Part shown: piece by piece, positions 8,722 through 16,930 of the stretch
Layout of the letters: every line of letters begins with the position of its first letter
Position numbering within the stretch: position 1 is the stretch's first letter
Source: Lachnospiraceae bacterium
Lineage (GTDB): Bacteria > Bacillota > Clostridia > Lachnospirales > Lachnospiraceae
NCBI GenBank assembly: GCA_031272185.1
Contig: JAISUG010000092.1
Coordinates: 38,520 to 102,519, forward strand
Direction: 5' to 3'
Length of the DNA stretch: 64,000 nucleotides
The notes under the pieces: generated by a model
Told to the model about the DNA's origin: nothing
What the model saw: only the letters and a program-made list of their open reading frames with translations
The model's database searches: none
Position numbers and translations under genes: made by a program

Positions 8722-10158
8722 ATGAAGAAACTACTTGCCATGGCGCTTTGTGTGGCGATGGGCTCTGCGCTGCTGGCCGGATGTTCGGGCTCCGGGCAGA
8801 CCGCGACCACGGCCGCGCCCGCTGGGACACAGGCACCTGAGACCACAGCGGCCCCGGCTGCACCTGCGACCACAGCGGCCCCGGCCACCACTGCGGCGGC
8901 TCCTGCGGCCACCGAAGCAGCGCCCCCACCCGCCGAAGCGGCGAAAAGCGACGAACCCGTCACGCTGCGCTGGGCGATGTGGGATTACAACGCCACCGCA
9001 TACTACAAGGCCATCAAAAATGCCTACAGCCTGGTCAAGCCCAACGTGACGCTGGAATTCGTGGACCTGGGCAGCGCGGATTTCAATGCCAGCCTTACCA
9101 CCCAGCTGGCGGGCGGCGAGAGCTATGACGTGATTTCCGTGAAGGACACCCCAGGCTACCTGCAGCTCATCGACGGCGGGTATGTGGAGGACTTGAACCC
9201 TTATATCGCGAAGAGCGACGTGCCACATGCCACTGCCTATGACGCCCCCTACACATTGGATGATGGCAAGCTCTACCAGCTGGCCTGGCGCGCGGACCCA
9301 TGGGTGCTGTTCTACAACAAGACCATGTTTGACGCGGTGGGCGTCCCATATCCGAAGAATGGCATCACGTTCTCCGAATACGACGCACTGGTGAACGAGG
9401 TGGGCGAGAAGCTCCAGGCACTGCCCTCCGACAGCCCCTATGCCGGGAAGCAGGCCACATTCTACCACGGGTGGCGATCCACCATCCAGCTATATGCCTG
9501 CACCGCCACAGGGGATGCGAAGCAGCTTTTCAGCGGTGGGGACTATTCCTACCTGAAACCTTATTATGAGGCGATCCTCGGGCAGATGGAGAAAGGCTAT
9601 GCCATGTCCTGGCCGGATGCATCCGCGGTGGGAGCCCGCTATGACAACAACTTCGTCACCCAGGACTTCGCCATGGTCCCCATGGGCACATGGCTGGTGA
9701 CCAATATCTTGAGCAAGGCCGGGTACGGCGACTTCGAGTGGGGGATGGCTTCCTACCCCGTCGCGGAGGGTGTGACGCAACGCATCGCCCCCGCCACCAC
9801 CACCGGCGCCGCGCTGGCGTCCAACTCCAAGAACAAAGACGCCGCCTATGAGTTCATCGCCTGGCTGGCCGGCCCACAGGGCGCTTCCACACTGGCCGCC
9901 ACGGGCGCATTTACGGCCTATGTGGATGAGAACGTGAACGACCTGCTCTTTGCGGCCAAAGGCTTCCCCCAGGATGCGGCCAGCATGGAGGCCCTGCAGC
10001 CTGACAGCACCTTCCTGGAAGCACCGGTCATGCCCAACAGCTCGCCCATCTCCTCCGCACTGGATGCGGGCAACACCGCCATCATGAAAGAGGGCGCCAC
10101 CATCGACGAAGGCCTGGAAATGATGACCGAGGGCGTCGCTGCGGCGCTGGAGCAGTAG
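8722..10158 (+). CDS. ABC transporter extracellular sugar-binding lipoprotein
   Basis: A 478-residue family 1 solute-binding protein. It has a short lysine N-region, a hydrophobic stretch and the lipobox LLAGC near residue 21, so it is a membrane-anchored lipoprotein. A Thr/Ala/Pro-rich linker (about residues 26-75) separates the anchor from the binding domain. GAGGAGG lies nine to ten bases before the ATG. The next two genes encode permeases of the matching type. With GH88 and lyase genes downstream, the likely ligand is an unsaturated or uronic-acid oligosaccharide. No transporter ATPase is present, as is common when a shared MsmX-type ATPase is used. Confidence 0.93.
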   Translation: MKKLLAMALCVAMGSALLAGCSGSGQTATTAAPAGTQAPETTAAPAAPATTAAPATTAAAPAATEAAPPPAEAAKSDEPVTLRWAMWDYNATAYYKAIKNAYSLVKPNVTLEFVDLGSADFNASLTTQLAGGESYDVISVKDTPGYLQLIDGGYVEDLNPYIAKSDVPHATAYDAPYTLDDGKLYQLAWRADPWVLFYNKTMFDAVGVPYPKNGITFSEYDALVNEVGEKLQALPSDSPYAGKQATFYHGWRSTIQLYACTATGDAKQLFSGGDYSYLKPYYEAILGQMEKGYAMSWPDASAVGARYDNNFVTQDFAMVPMGTWLVTNILSKAGYGDFEWGMASYPVAEGVTQRIAPATTTGAALASNSKNKDAAYEFIAWLAGPQGASTLAATGAFTAYVDENVNDLLFAAKGFPQDAASMEALQPDSTFLEAPVMPNSSPISSALDAGNTAIMKEGATIDEGLEMMTEGVAAALEQ

Positions 10159-10316
10159 GTGCGGCACGACAGCAGTAGGTGCGGCACGCCGTGACGAAGC
10201 AATCCCCACTTGCTGTGAGCGAAGCGAGGCAGGACGAGGCGATCCATGCCCAGAAACGATGGGCAACGGCATGTCGTTGCCGCGCCGCAAAAGGCGGCCC
10301 GCAATGACGTGTGAGA
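10142..10316 (+). repeat. Stop-anchored 21-base duplication followed by a REP-like palindromic element
   Basis: The end of the binding-protein gene, including its TAG, is repeated once with a period of about 21 bases. It runs into a region with GTGACGAAGCAATCCCC at one end and CGCAATGACG at the other. Internal hairpins include GGCAACG/CGTTGCC. This layout resembles widespread intergenic palindromic repeats. Nothing coding is seen. Confidence 0.6.
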
Positions 10317-10414
10317 TGTAGATGCACTGCGCCCCGGCGAAATCATGACCGCCCGCCGGGGCGTGCAAATAGGTTTGATTTGGCAGCCGATGGGATACCT
10401 AAGGGAGGGTCTCC

Positions 10415-11353
10415 ATGGATCAGCCTACGAAGACAAAACGTCTGGCCGGCTCCAGGCTGGCCAGGCACAAGAGCCTGGTGGCATACAGCTTCATCCTGCC
10501 CAACTACCTGGGGTTTGCGGTGTTCACCCTCATCCCGGTGGTCTGCTCGGTGCTCCTGTCGTTCATGAAGTGGAACGGCAGCGCTGCGCCGGAGTGGATC
10601 GGGCTGGACAACTACATCGGGTTGTTTGCGAATATCGGCAAACTCTCCGATTCTTTCGGACCCGCCCTGCGCAACACCATCGTCTATACGGCGCTTTCGG
10701 TGCCGCTTACCATGGCATGTTCCCTGGGGCTGGCGCTCCTCCTGAATTCGCAGATACGCGGGCGGGATTTCTTCCGTACGATTGCATTTTTCCCATACAT
10801 CGCATCCCTCATCGCGGTGTCCACGGTGTTCAAGCTCCTCTTCATCCCCAACGACAACGGGCTGATCAACGGCATCCTCAAAGCGGTGTCGGGTTTCACC
10901 GTGAAGTGGACCACCGAGCAGTGGGGGATTTACTTCATGGCCATCCTCTTCAGCATCTGGAAAAACATGGGATACTACATGGTGATCTACCTGGCTGGGC
11001 TCCAGGGGGTGAACAAAGAGCTGTACGAATCGGCGGCCCTGGACGGCGCATCCAAATGGCAGCGTTTCGTCTACGTCACCATCCCGGAGATCTCATTGGC
11101 GAATTTCTTCGTGATGATCATGCTCATCGTGAACTCCTTCAAGGTGTATGACGTGTTCTACCAGCTCTTTGCGGGCCCGGACAATGTGCTGGGCAAGAAA
11201 ACGACGATCTTGGTCTACGAGATATTCGCCGCCGGCCTGCGGGGCAACAACAACTTCGGCAAGGCCAGCGCCATCTCCATGGTGCTCTTCGCCCTGGTGC
11301 TGGCGGTGACGCTCATCCAGTTCCGGGGGGAGCGGCGGTTCACGAACCGGTAG
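10415..11353 (+). CDS. ABC sugar transporter permease 1 (MalF/UgpA type)
   Basis: A 312-residue inner-membrane permease with about six hydrophobic segments. The EAA loop that docks the ATPase is visible as ESAALDGASKWQRFVYVTIP (near residues 209-228). AGGGAGGG precedes the ATG. It follows the binding protein and precedes the second permease; the pair forms the channel for the captured oligosaccharide. Confidence 0.94.
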   Translation: MDQPTKTKRLAGSRLARHKSLVAYSFILPNYLGFAVFTLIPVVCSVLLSFMKWNGSAAPEWIGLDNYIGLFANIGKLSDSFGPALRNTIVYTALSVPLTMACSLGLALLLNSQIRGRDFFRTIAFFPYIASLIAVSTVFKLLFIPNDNGLINGILKAVSGFTVKWTTEQWGIYFMAILFSIWKNMGYYMVIYLAGLQGVNKELYESAALDGASKWQRFVYVTIPEISLANFFVMIMLIVNSFKVYDVFYQLFAGPDNVLGKKTTILVYEIFAAGLRGNNNFGKASAISMVLFALVLAVTLIQFRGERRFTNR

Positions 11354-11513
11354 ATGCGTTATGCGGGCCGCCCACTGACGGCACACTCAGACCTGCCGGT
11401 ATGCTTGGGGCAGGCGGACGACAGGAGACAGACAAAAACTGACAGAAGACAGGTGGGGTTGGCGGGCGGGGCACTCGCCAATGCAGGAATGGCAGACGGA
11501 GGAGTGGAATCCC

Positions 11514-12353
11514 ATGAACATAGAAAAGAGGCGCAATGTAGCCGTGACGGCCGTGCTTTACATCGTCCTCATCGTCATCACTTTGGGGACATTGTTCCCC
11601 TTCGCATGGATGCTGGTGTCATCCATCAAGCCGGAAGTGGAGATCATGGCGTATCCCATCGTCTGGCTGCCGTCAAAGGCGATATGGTCCAACTACAAGG
11701 AGATCTGGACGATCATCCCCCTTGCGACGTTCATCCGCAACACGGTGGTGCTGGCGGTGACGGTGACATTCCTGCAGGTGATCACCTCCAGTTTTGCCGC
11801 CTACGCTTTCGCCAAGCTCAAGTTCCCGGGGCGGGACATCCTGTTTCTGACATATTTTGCCACCATCGCCATCCCATGGCAAGCATACATGGTACCCCAG
11901 TTCATCATGATGGCGAAGTATTTCCACCTGAACAACACCCTCTGGTCCATGATCTGCCTCCAGGCGTTCTCCGCATTCGGCGTGTTCCTCATGCGGCAGT
12001 TTTTCATGAGCATCCCCGACGAGCTGTGCGAGGCGGCGCGCATCGACGGCATGAGCGAGTACGGCATATGGGGGAAGATCATGCTGCCCAATGCGAAACC
12101 CGCGCTGATGACATTGACCATATTCACTTTCGTGGCCACATGGAACGATTTCCTGGGCCCCTACATCTACCTCACCAAGGACGAGGTGAAGACCATCCAG
12201 ATCGGCCTGCGCATGTTCAACACCCAGTACAATACCAGCTATGGGCTGATGATGGCGGCCAGCGCGATCACGCTGGTGCCGCTGCTGGTGATCTTCCTGG
12301 CGGGCCAGAAGCAGTTCGTGGAAGGCGTGGCCATGTCCGGGATCAAGGGGTAG
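11514..12353 (+). CDS. ABC sugar transporter permease 2 (MalG/UgpE type)
   Basis: A 279-residue permease partner. The EAA loop is EAARIDGMSEYGIWGKIMLP, near residues 179-198. The start at 11514 was chosen over the longer frame from 11481 because CGGAGGAG lies about nine bases before it and homologues begin with a short basic stretch such as MNIEKRRN. Its TAG stop is the first element of a G-rich tandem repeat. Confidence 0.94.
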   Translation: MNIEKRRNVAVTAVLYIVLIVITLGTLFPFAWMLVSSIKPEVEIMAYPIVWLPSKAIWSNYKEIWTIIPLATFIRNTVVLAVTVTFLQVITSSFAAYAFAKLKFPGRDILFLTYFATIAIPWQAYMVPQFIMMAKYFHLNNTLWSMICLQAFSAFGVFLMRQFFMSIPDELCEAARIDGMSEYGIWGKIMLPNAKPALMTLTIFTFVATWNDFLGPYIYLTKDEVKTIQIGLRMFNTQYNTSYGLMMAASAITLVPLLVIFLAGQKQFVEGVAMSGIKG

Positions 12354-12480
12354 GGAGTAGGGGTAGGGAGTAGGGGTAGGGAGTATGGCATAGGACGTAG
12401 GGCGCGGTGCATAGGGCGCAGGGCGTAGAGCGTGGGGAGTAGGGAATAGGGATTGGGGGGTAGGGAGTAGGGGAATGATA
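12350..12480 (+). repeat. G-rich degenerate tandem repeat starting at a stop codon
   Basis: Short GTAGGG/GGAGTA units of roughly 6-13 bases begin at the permease TAG and continue for about 130 bases with growing divergence. The runs of G on one strand could form quadruplexes. No coding content. Confidence 0.75.
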
Positions 12481-12542
12481 GGCGGCATGTATCGGCGGTC
12501 GGGGTCATTGACATAGGAAATGGGCAGAAAGAGGGGGGAGAC

Positions 12543-13913
12543 GTGCGGGGGTATCCTGAAATGACACAGAGCGAGAACAGGGTTTTGAAAGAACGCTATC
12601 CTGAGATAACGCAAAATGAAATCAAGGCGGCGCTGGACTTTGCCTGCGCGCAGAACCAAAAGAACCTGAAACCCTTCACGAAGCAGATCCCCATGCCCTA
12701 CGGCGAGGTGGTGGAAACGGGGCGGGGGCAGGGGCATTTCTACCGGCCCATGGCCAACACCGACTGGACGGCGGGGTTCTGGCCCGGGGAGGTGTGGCTG
12801 TCTTACGAGTATTCCCGGGAAGGCGCTTTCCGGCGCGCGGGGGAAGTGCTGATGGACAGCTTCCTGCAAAGGATCGAACAGAAAATCGAGGTGGACCACC
12901 ACGACATGGGCTTCCTCTACACCCCCTCCTGCGTGGCAGGGTACCGCCTGACGGGCAGCGAGGCGGGCAGGCGCGCGGCGCTAAAGGCGGCGGACCAGCT
13001 GGTTTCCCGTTTCCAGGAAAAGGGGGGGTTCATCCAGGCCTGGGGGCCCATGGATGCGCCCGACAACTACCGCCTGATCATCGACTGCCTCATGAACCTG
13101 CCCCTCCTATACTGGGCAGCGGGGGAGACGGGGGAGTACAAATACGAGGATATCGCGCTGCGGCACACCAAGGCGACGCTGGACAATGTGGTGCGTGATG
13201 ACTTTTCCACCTGGCACACCTTCTTCTTTGACAGGGGGACGGGGAAGCCCCACCACGGGGAGACATGCCAGGGCTACCGCAACGGCTCCGCCTGGGCCAG
13301 GGGGCAGGCCTGGGGGATCTACGGGACGGCGCTGGCCTACCGCTATACCGGCGATGCCCATTACATCGACCTGTTCAGGGGGATCACGGGGTATTTCCTG
13401 GACCATCTGCCCCTGGACCTGGTGCCTTACTGGGACCTGGAGTTTACCGACGGCAGCGGCGAACCTAAGGATTCCTCATCCGCATCCATCGCAGCCTGCG
13501 GGCTGCTGGATATGGCTTGCTGGCTGGGGATGGGGGAGGGGGAGGGGGAGGCGCAGACGCAGGAAGAAACATACTACGGCGCAAAGGCAGCGAGCTTTAC
13601 GCCCGGTGACGGCAGACCCTGGGTGCCGGACCGCCTCCACTGGGAGTCGGCGGTCTGGGAGGAAGACAGCGACAAGGTCGAAGCGGCGATGTACACACGC
13701 TTCGCGAAGCAGATCATGAAGTCGGTGTACGACAACTACGCCGTGAAAGACAGCGCCCTGTCCAACGGCCTGGTGCTCCACAGCACCTACTCCAACCATT
13801 CCCCATACAACACCTGCAACCACTGCGGTGTGGACACCTGCAACCTGTTCGGGGACTATTTCTACATGGAGGCGCTGCGGCGGCTGTGGGGGCCCTGGGA
13901 ATCCTGGTGGTGA
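12543..13913 (+). CDS. Unsaturated glucuronyl hydrolase, glycoside hydrolase family 88
   Basis: A 456-residue cytoplasmic enzyme expected to remove the 4,5-unsaturated uronic acid left by polysaccharide lyases. GH88 signatures include an aspartate pair in DHHDMGF (residues 118-121), a second aspartate in RLIIDCLMNLPLLYW (about 181), NGSAWARGQAWGIYG, and SNHSPYNTC near the end. GTG at 12543 fits the GAGG at 12531-12534; ATG at 12561 is an alternative. The N-terminus contains a 15-residue tandem duplication (YPEMTQSE, then YPEITQNE). About 45 extra residues sit between GLLDMACWLG and QIMKSVYDNYAV compared with typical members. Confidence 0.9.
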   Translation: MRGYPEMTQSENRVLKERYPEITQNEIKAALDFACAQNQKNLKPFTKQIPMPYGEVVETGRGQGHFYRPMANTDWTAGFWPGEVWLSYEYSREGAFRRAGEVLMDSFLQRIEQKIEVDHHDMGFLYTPSCVAGYRLTGSEAGRRAALKAADQLVSRFQEKGGFIQAWGPMDAPDNYRLIIDCLMNLPLLYWAAGETGEYKYEDIALRHTKATLDNVVRDDFSTWHTFFFDRGTGKPHHGETCQGYRNGSAWARGQAWGIYGTALAYRYTGDAHYIDLFRGITGYFLDHLPLDLVPYWDLEFTDGSGEPKDSSSASIAACGLLDMACWLGMGEGEGEAQTQEETYYGAKAASFTPGDGRPWVPDRLHWESAVWEEDSDKVEAAMYTRFAKQIMKSVYDNYAVKDSALSNGLVLHSTYSNHSPYNTCNHCGVDTCNLFGDYFYMEALRRLWGPWESWW

Positions 13914-14078
13914 GGGAGAATAGAAGGCTTCCATACCGCACCATGTGTGCAGCGGTGTTGTGCCTGGGGTCCCGGGGCACGAAAGATGGCAGTGGTTTGC
14001 ATTGAGTGATGGGGTGTGTTGCCAACGGGTTGGTCTGATCAGCGGACGGCTGGGCTGTGGATGCAATGAGGCGCTATT

Positions 14079-16694
14079 ATGAGGAACATCTGGGAAATCG
14101 ACGATGGCGCGGCCATCGCCGCTTATGCGAAGGAGCACTGGCCGGAGGATGTGGCGCATATCCTGCGGGTGGCCGACGAGGTGCTGGAAAACCGGTTCCG
14201 GTTTGACCTCAAATGGGACATGGAACGCACCTGGGAGCCGGTGGTGTTTGGGGGGGAAATCGACTGGGAAATGGTTCCGGCAGGGGACATCGAGTTTTTG
14301 TTCCAGTTCAACCGCCACCGGTTTTTTTTGTGCCTGGGGCAGGCGTACCTGCTGACGGGCGACGGTGCCTATGGGAAAAAACTGGTGGATCTCTGGGAAG
14401 ACTGGATCGAGCGGGTGCCCCTGACCCGGGAAAGCGCCTCCACCACATGGCGCAGCCTGGAAACCGGCCTGCGGGGGGAAACCTGGACGAAGGCTTGGGC
14501 ATACCTGAAAGCCGGGATGCAGGCCGCCGCAAGGGGGGACGCTACGTACGCCGGTAAGCACGCACAGCCAGGCGGTGCGAATGCACCCACGGGACCTGGC
14601 AAATCGGGCGGGCGACGCATTGGCGCCCCCGGGAACGACGCAATCGACTTGACTGCACTGGAACCCCGCATCGAGGGGTGCCTTATCGCCCATGCCCGCC
14701 ATGTGCTCGCATCCCATTCGCCCTACCGCTATATGAGCAACTGGGGCGTCATCGAGAACCACGGCCTCTTTGAAATCGGTCTGGCGCTGGAAGAGCGTGC
14801 GCTGGGCGGGGAATTCATGGCCGCAGCGCTTGAAAACCTGGCGATCGAGGCCCGGATGCAGGTGATGGGGGACGGCGTGCAGTGGGAGCAGTCGCCCATG
14901 TACCACAACGAGGTCTTCCATTGCTTCCTGGACGTGTGCATCCTTGGGAAACGTCATGGCATAGCGATCCCTGCGGAATTGACGGATGCGGTCAGGAAGA
15001 TGGCCTACGCCAATGTGGCATGGATGAAACCCGACCACCACCAGTTCATCATGGGTGACAGCGACGACACAGACCTGCGGGACTATCTGTCGGAAGCCGC
15101 TTGGGTGCTGGGGGATGGCGCGCTGAAAAACGTGGGGTTTCCCCGGCTGGATTTCGAAAGCGCCTGGGAGCTGGGGATGGGAGGCATCCGGGAGTACGAT
15201 GCTTTGGGAAAAGGTGCTTTCCCCGCGGGTGCGTCCGGCGGGGAGGACGGCCCTATCCGGAAAAACGGTTCATTTGAAATGGCCGATCCCCCTGTGGACG
15301 CCAGCGGCGGCGGGGAGGGCGCTGGCACAGGGCACGGGGCTTCAACCCCCCTGGGGCTCCCTTTTGTGTCCGCCGCGCTTTCTGACAGCGGGAATTATTA
15401 CCTGCGCTCGGACTGGGGGGAGTGGGCCAACCTGCTGCATTTCCACTGCGGCACCCTGGGCGCGGGGCATGGGCACTCGGACCTGCTCCATGTGGATCTG
15501 GTGCTGGGGGGGGAGGACGTGCTGACGGACGGGGGGCGGTTCACCTATGTGGCCGGGCCGGACCGGTACGAATTCAAAAACCCCGACTGCCACAATACCG
15601 TCACCGTGGACGGGGAATTTTTCACCGTGTGCAAGGATTCCTGGGAATGCTCGAAACTCTCCCAGCCGGTGAAGCAGGGGTGCGTGCTTTCCCATGGGCG
15701 GGTATTCGGGACGGGTTTGCCCCAAGGCGGTGCGCCGTCCAGCGGGGCGCCAGGGGGGGTGCAACAAGACACATCTGCGAAATCAGCGGGTGCTGATGGC
15801 GTAGGCGCACATGGATCCGGGGGTGGCGGAAGGTACGAATTCGTCCAGGGGGGCCACCTGGGGTACTTCACCAAAGGGGAGGATGACACACAGATTCTGC
15901 CCGGCGTGTTCGTCAACCGCAAGATCATCCACATCAAGCCCGACATATACATCCTCTGTGACGAGATGTACGCCACCGGGCGGCACACCTACCGGCATTA
16001 TTTCAATTTCTGTGAGGATGGCCGGATCGTTTGCGGGGAGGGTCCTCAAGGGCCGCACGAAGCGTGGGGGATGCCCGACGAAAAATGCCCCAAGGGTGGC
16101 GGTCTGCCAAAGACGGCGGAAGCAGGGGATGATTCATACGGAAAATGCTTGACGTACATGGGAAAATCGGTATCTGCCGACTTCGTCTTCATCGGCGAAG
16201 GGTTGACCGTCACTCGGGACAAAGGCCGCATATCCAGGCATTACAACAAAGCCGTAAAGAGGGACCGGGCGTGCGTCACCCACAAAGGCGAGGGATTTGC
16301 GTCCTTAATCACAGTGGTTTTTGCGAGGCAAGACGCACACGCCGGCCAATCCGTCCATGCGCCGGAAAGCGAAGGCGGATGCCGGAGTGGTGCCGCCGCC
16401 CCTGCCATGGATGAAAGCAGGTACGACGAAGCACCGTCAGTCATTCGCGCACATGGGTTCGCAGCCGAGGCAATCCCCGTATATTCTGCCTTGAAAGGTA
16501 TCGCCTACCCGCCCCGGATGGCGCAGGCGCTGCGCATATCCCGGGGTGGGCACACATATGTGGCGGTGGTCTGCCACCAGGAGGTCAACTCCCCCACGGA
16601 CCTGGTGCAGGCGGACGGGTGCATGGGGTACGGCAGCGTCATCGTCTTCGAGAAAGGGGTCGACGACCTGGTGGGCACGGTGCTGTGCTATTAG
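14079..16694 (+). CDS. Heparinase II/III-like polysaccharide lyase
   Basis: An 871-residue protein, longer than usual for the family. Family features are NWGVIENHG (residues ~221-229), SPMYHNEVF with a candidate catalytic tyrosine near 275, and GAGHGHSDLLHVDL with histidines near 464-466, followed by a beta-sandwich region. Such lyases cut uronic-acid polysaccharides by beta-elimination and yield the product GH88 acts on. No signal peptide is seen, so it may act on imported oligomers. Several Gly/Ala/Ser-rich insertions (about residues 150-190, 380-425, 550-585, 750-790) account for the extra length. There is no strong ribosome binding site; the start follows the domain edge. Confidence 0.85.
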   Translation: MRNIWEIDDGAAIAAYAKEHWPEDVAHILRVADEVLENRFRFDLKWDMERTWEPVVFGGEIDWEMVPAGDIEFLFQFNRHRFFLCLGQAYLLTGDGAYGKKLVDLWEDWIERVPLTRESASTTWRSLETGLRGETWTKAWAYLKAGMQAAARGDATYAGKHAQPGGANAPTGPGKSGGRRIGAPGNDAIDLTALEPRIEGCLIAHARHVLASHSPYRYMSNWGVIENHGLFEIGLALEERALGGEFMAAALENLAIEARMQVMGDGVQWEQSPMYHNEVFHCFLDVCILGKRHGIAIPAELTDAVRKMAYANVAWMKPDHHQFIMGDSDDTDLRDYLSEAAWVLGDGALKNVGFPRLDFESAWELGMGGIREYDALGKGAFPAGASGGEDGPIRKNGSFEMADPPVDASGGGEGAGTGHGASTPLGLPFVSAALSDSGNYYLRSDWGEWANLLHFHCGTLGAGHGHSDLLHVDLVLGGEDVLTDGGRFTYVAGPDRYEFKNPDCHNTVTVDGEFFTVCKDSWECSKLSQPVKQGCVLSHGRVFGTGLPQGGAPSSGAPGGVQQDTSAKSAGADGVGAHGSGGGGRYEFVQGGHLGYFTKGEDDTQILPGVFVNRKIIHIKPDIYILCDEMYATGRHTYRHYFNFCEDGRIVCGEGPQGPHEAWGMPDEKCPKGGGLPKTAEAGDDSYGKCLTYMGKSVSADFVFIGEGLTVTRDKGRISRHYNKAVKRDRACVTHKGEGFASLITVVFARQDAHAGQSVHAPESEGGCRSGAAAPAMDESRYDEAPSVIRAHGFAAEAIPVYSALKGIAYPPRMAQALRISRGGHTYVAVVCHQEVNSPTDLVQADGCMGYGSVIVFEKGVDDLVGTVLCY

Positions 16695-16770
16695 GCGGTA
16701 TACGTTGTTTCTATAGTCAATGACATATGTTTTGCATTTTAATATGTCGTTTGCCATATATCGGCGCCTT

Positions 16771-16930
16771 GCGGGCCTAACCCCTTGCGGGCCTAACCCC
16801 TTACGGGCCTAACCCCTTACGGGCCTAACCCCTTGCGGGCCTAACCCCTTACGGGCCTAACCCCTTGCGGGCCTAACCCCTTACGGGCCTAACCCCTTAC
16901 GGGCCTAACCCCTTACGGGCCTAACCCCTT
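16771..16930 (-). repeat. Ten-copy 16-base array anchored on a stop codon
   Basis: Ten nearly identical units of CCCCTTRCGGGCCTAA lie between two copies of TTGCCATAT (about 16751 and 16929). Read on the minus strand, the units continue from the last codons of the molybdopterin oxidoreductase gene, and those reading CCGTAA recreate its stop. There are no spacers. Confidence 0.95.

Noticed and set aside
12350..12480. Telomere-like or replication-origin repeat
   Set aside because: TAGGG-like units grade into the stop codon of the permease gene and diverge with distance, as in the other stop-anchored arrays.
16771..16930. CRISPR array
   Set aside because: Units are contiguous 16-base repeats with no spacers, and no cas genes are nearby.
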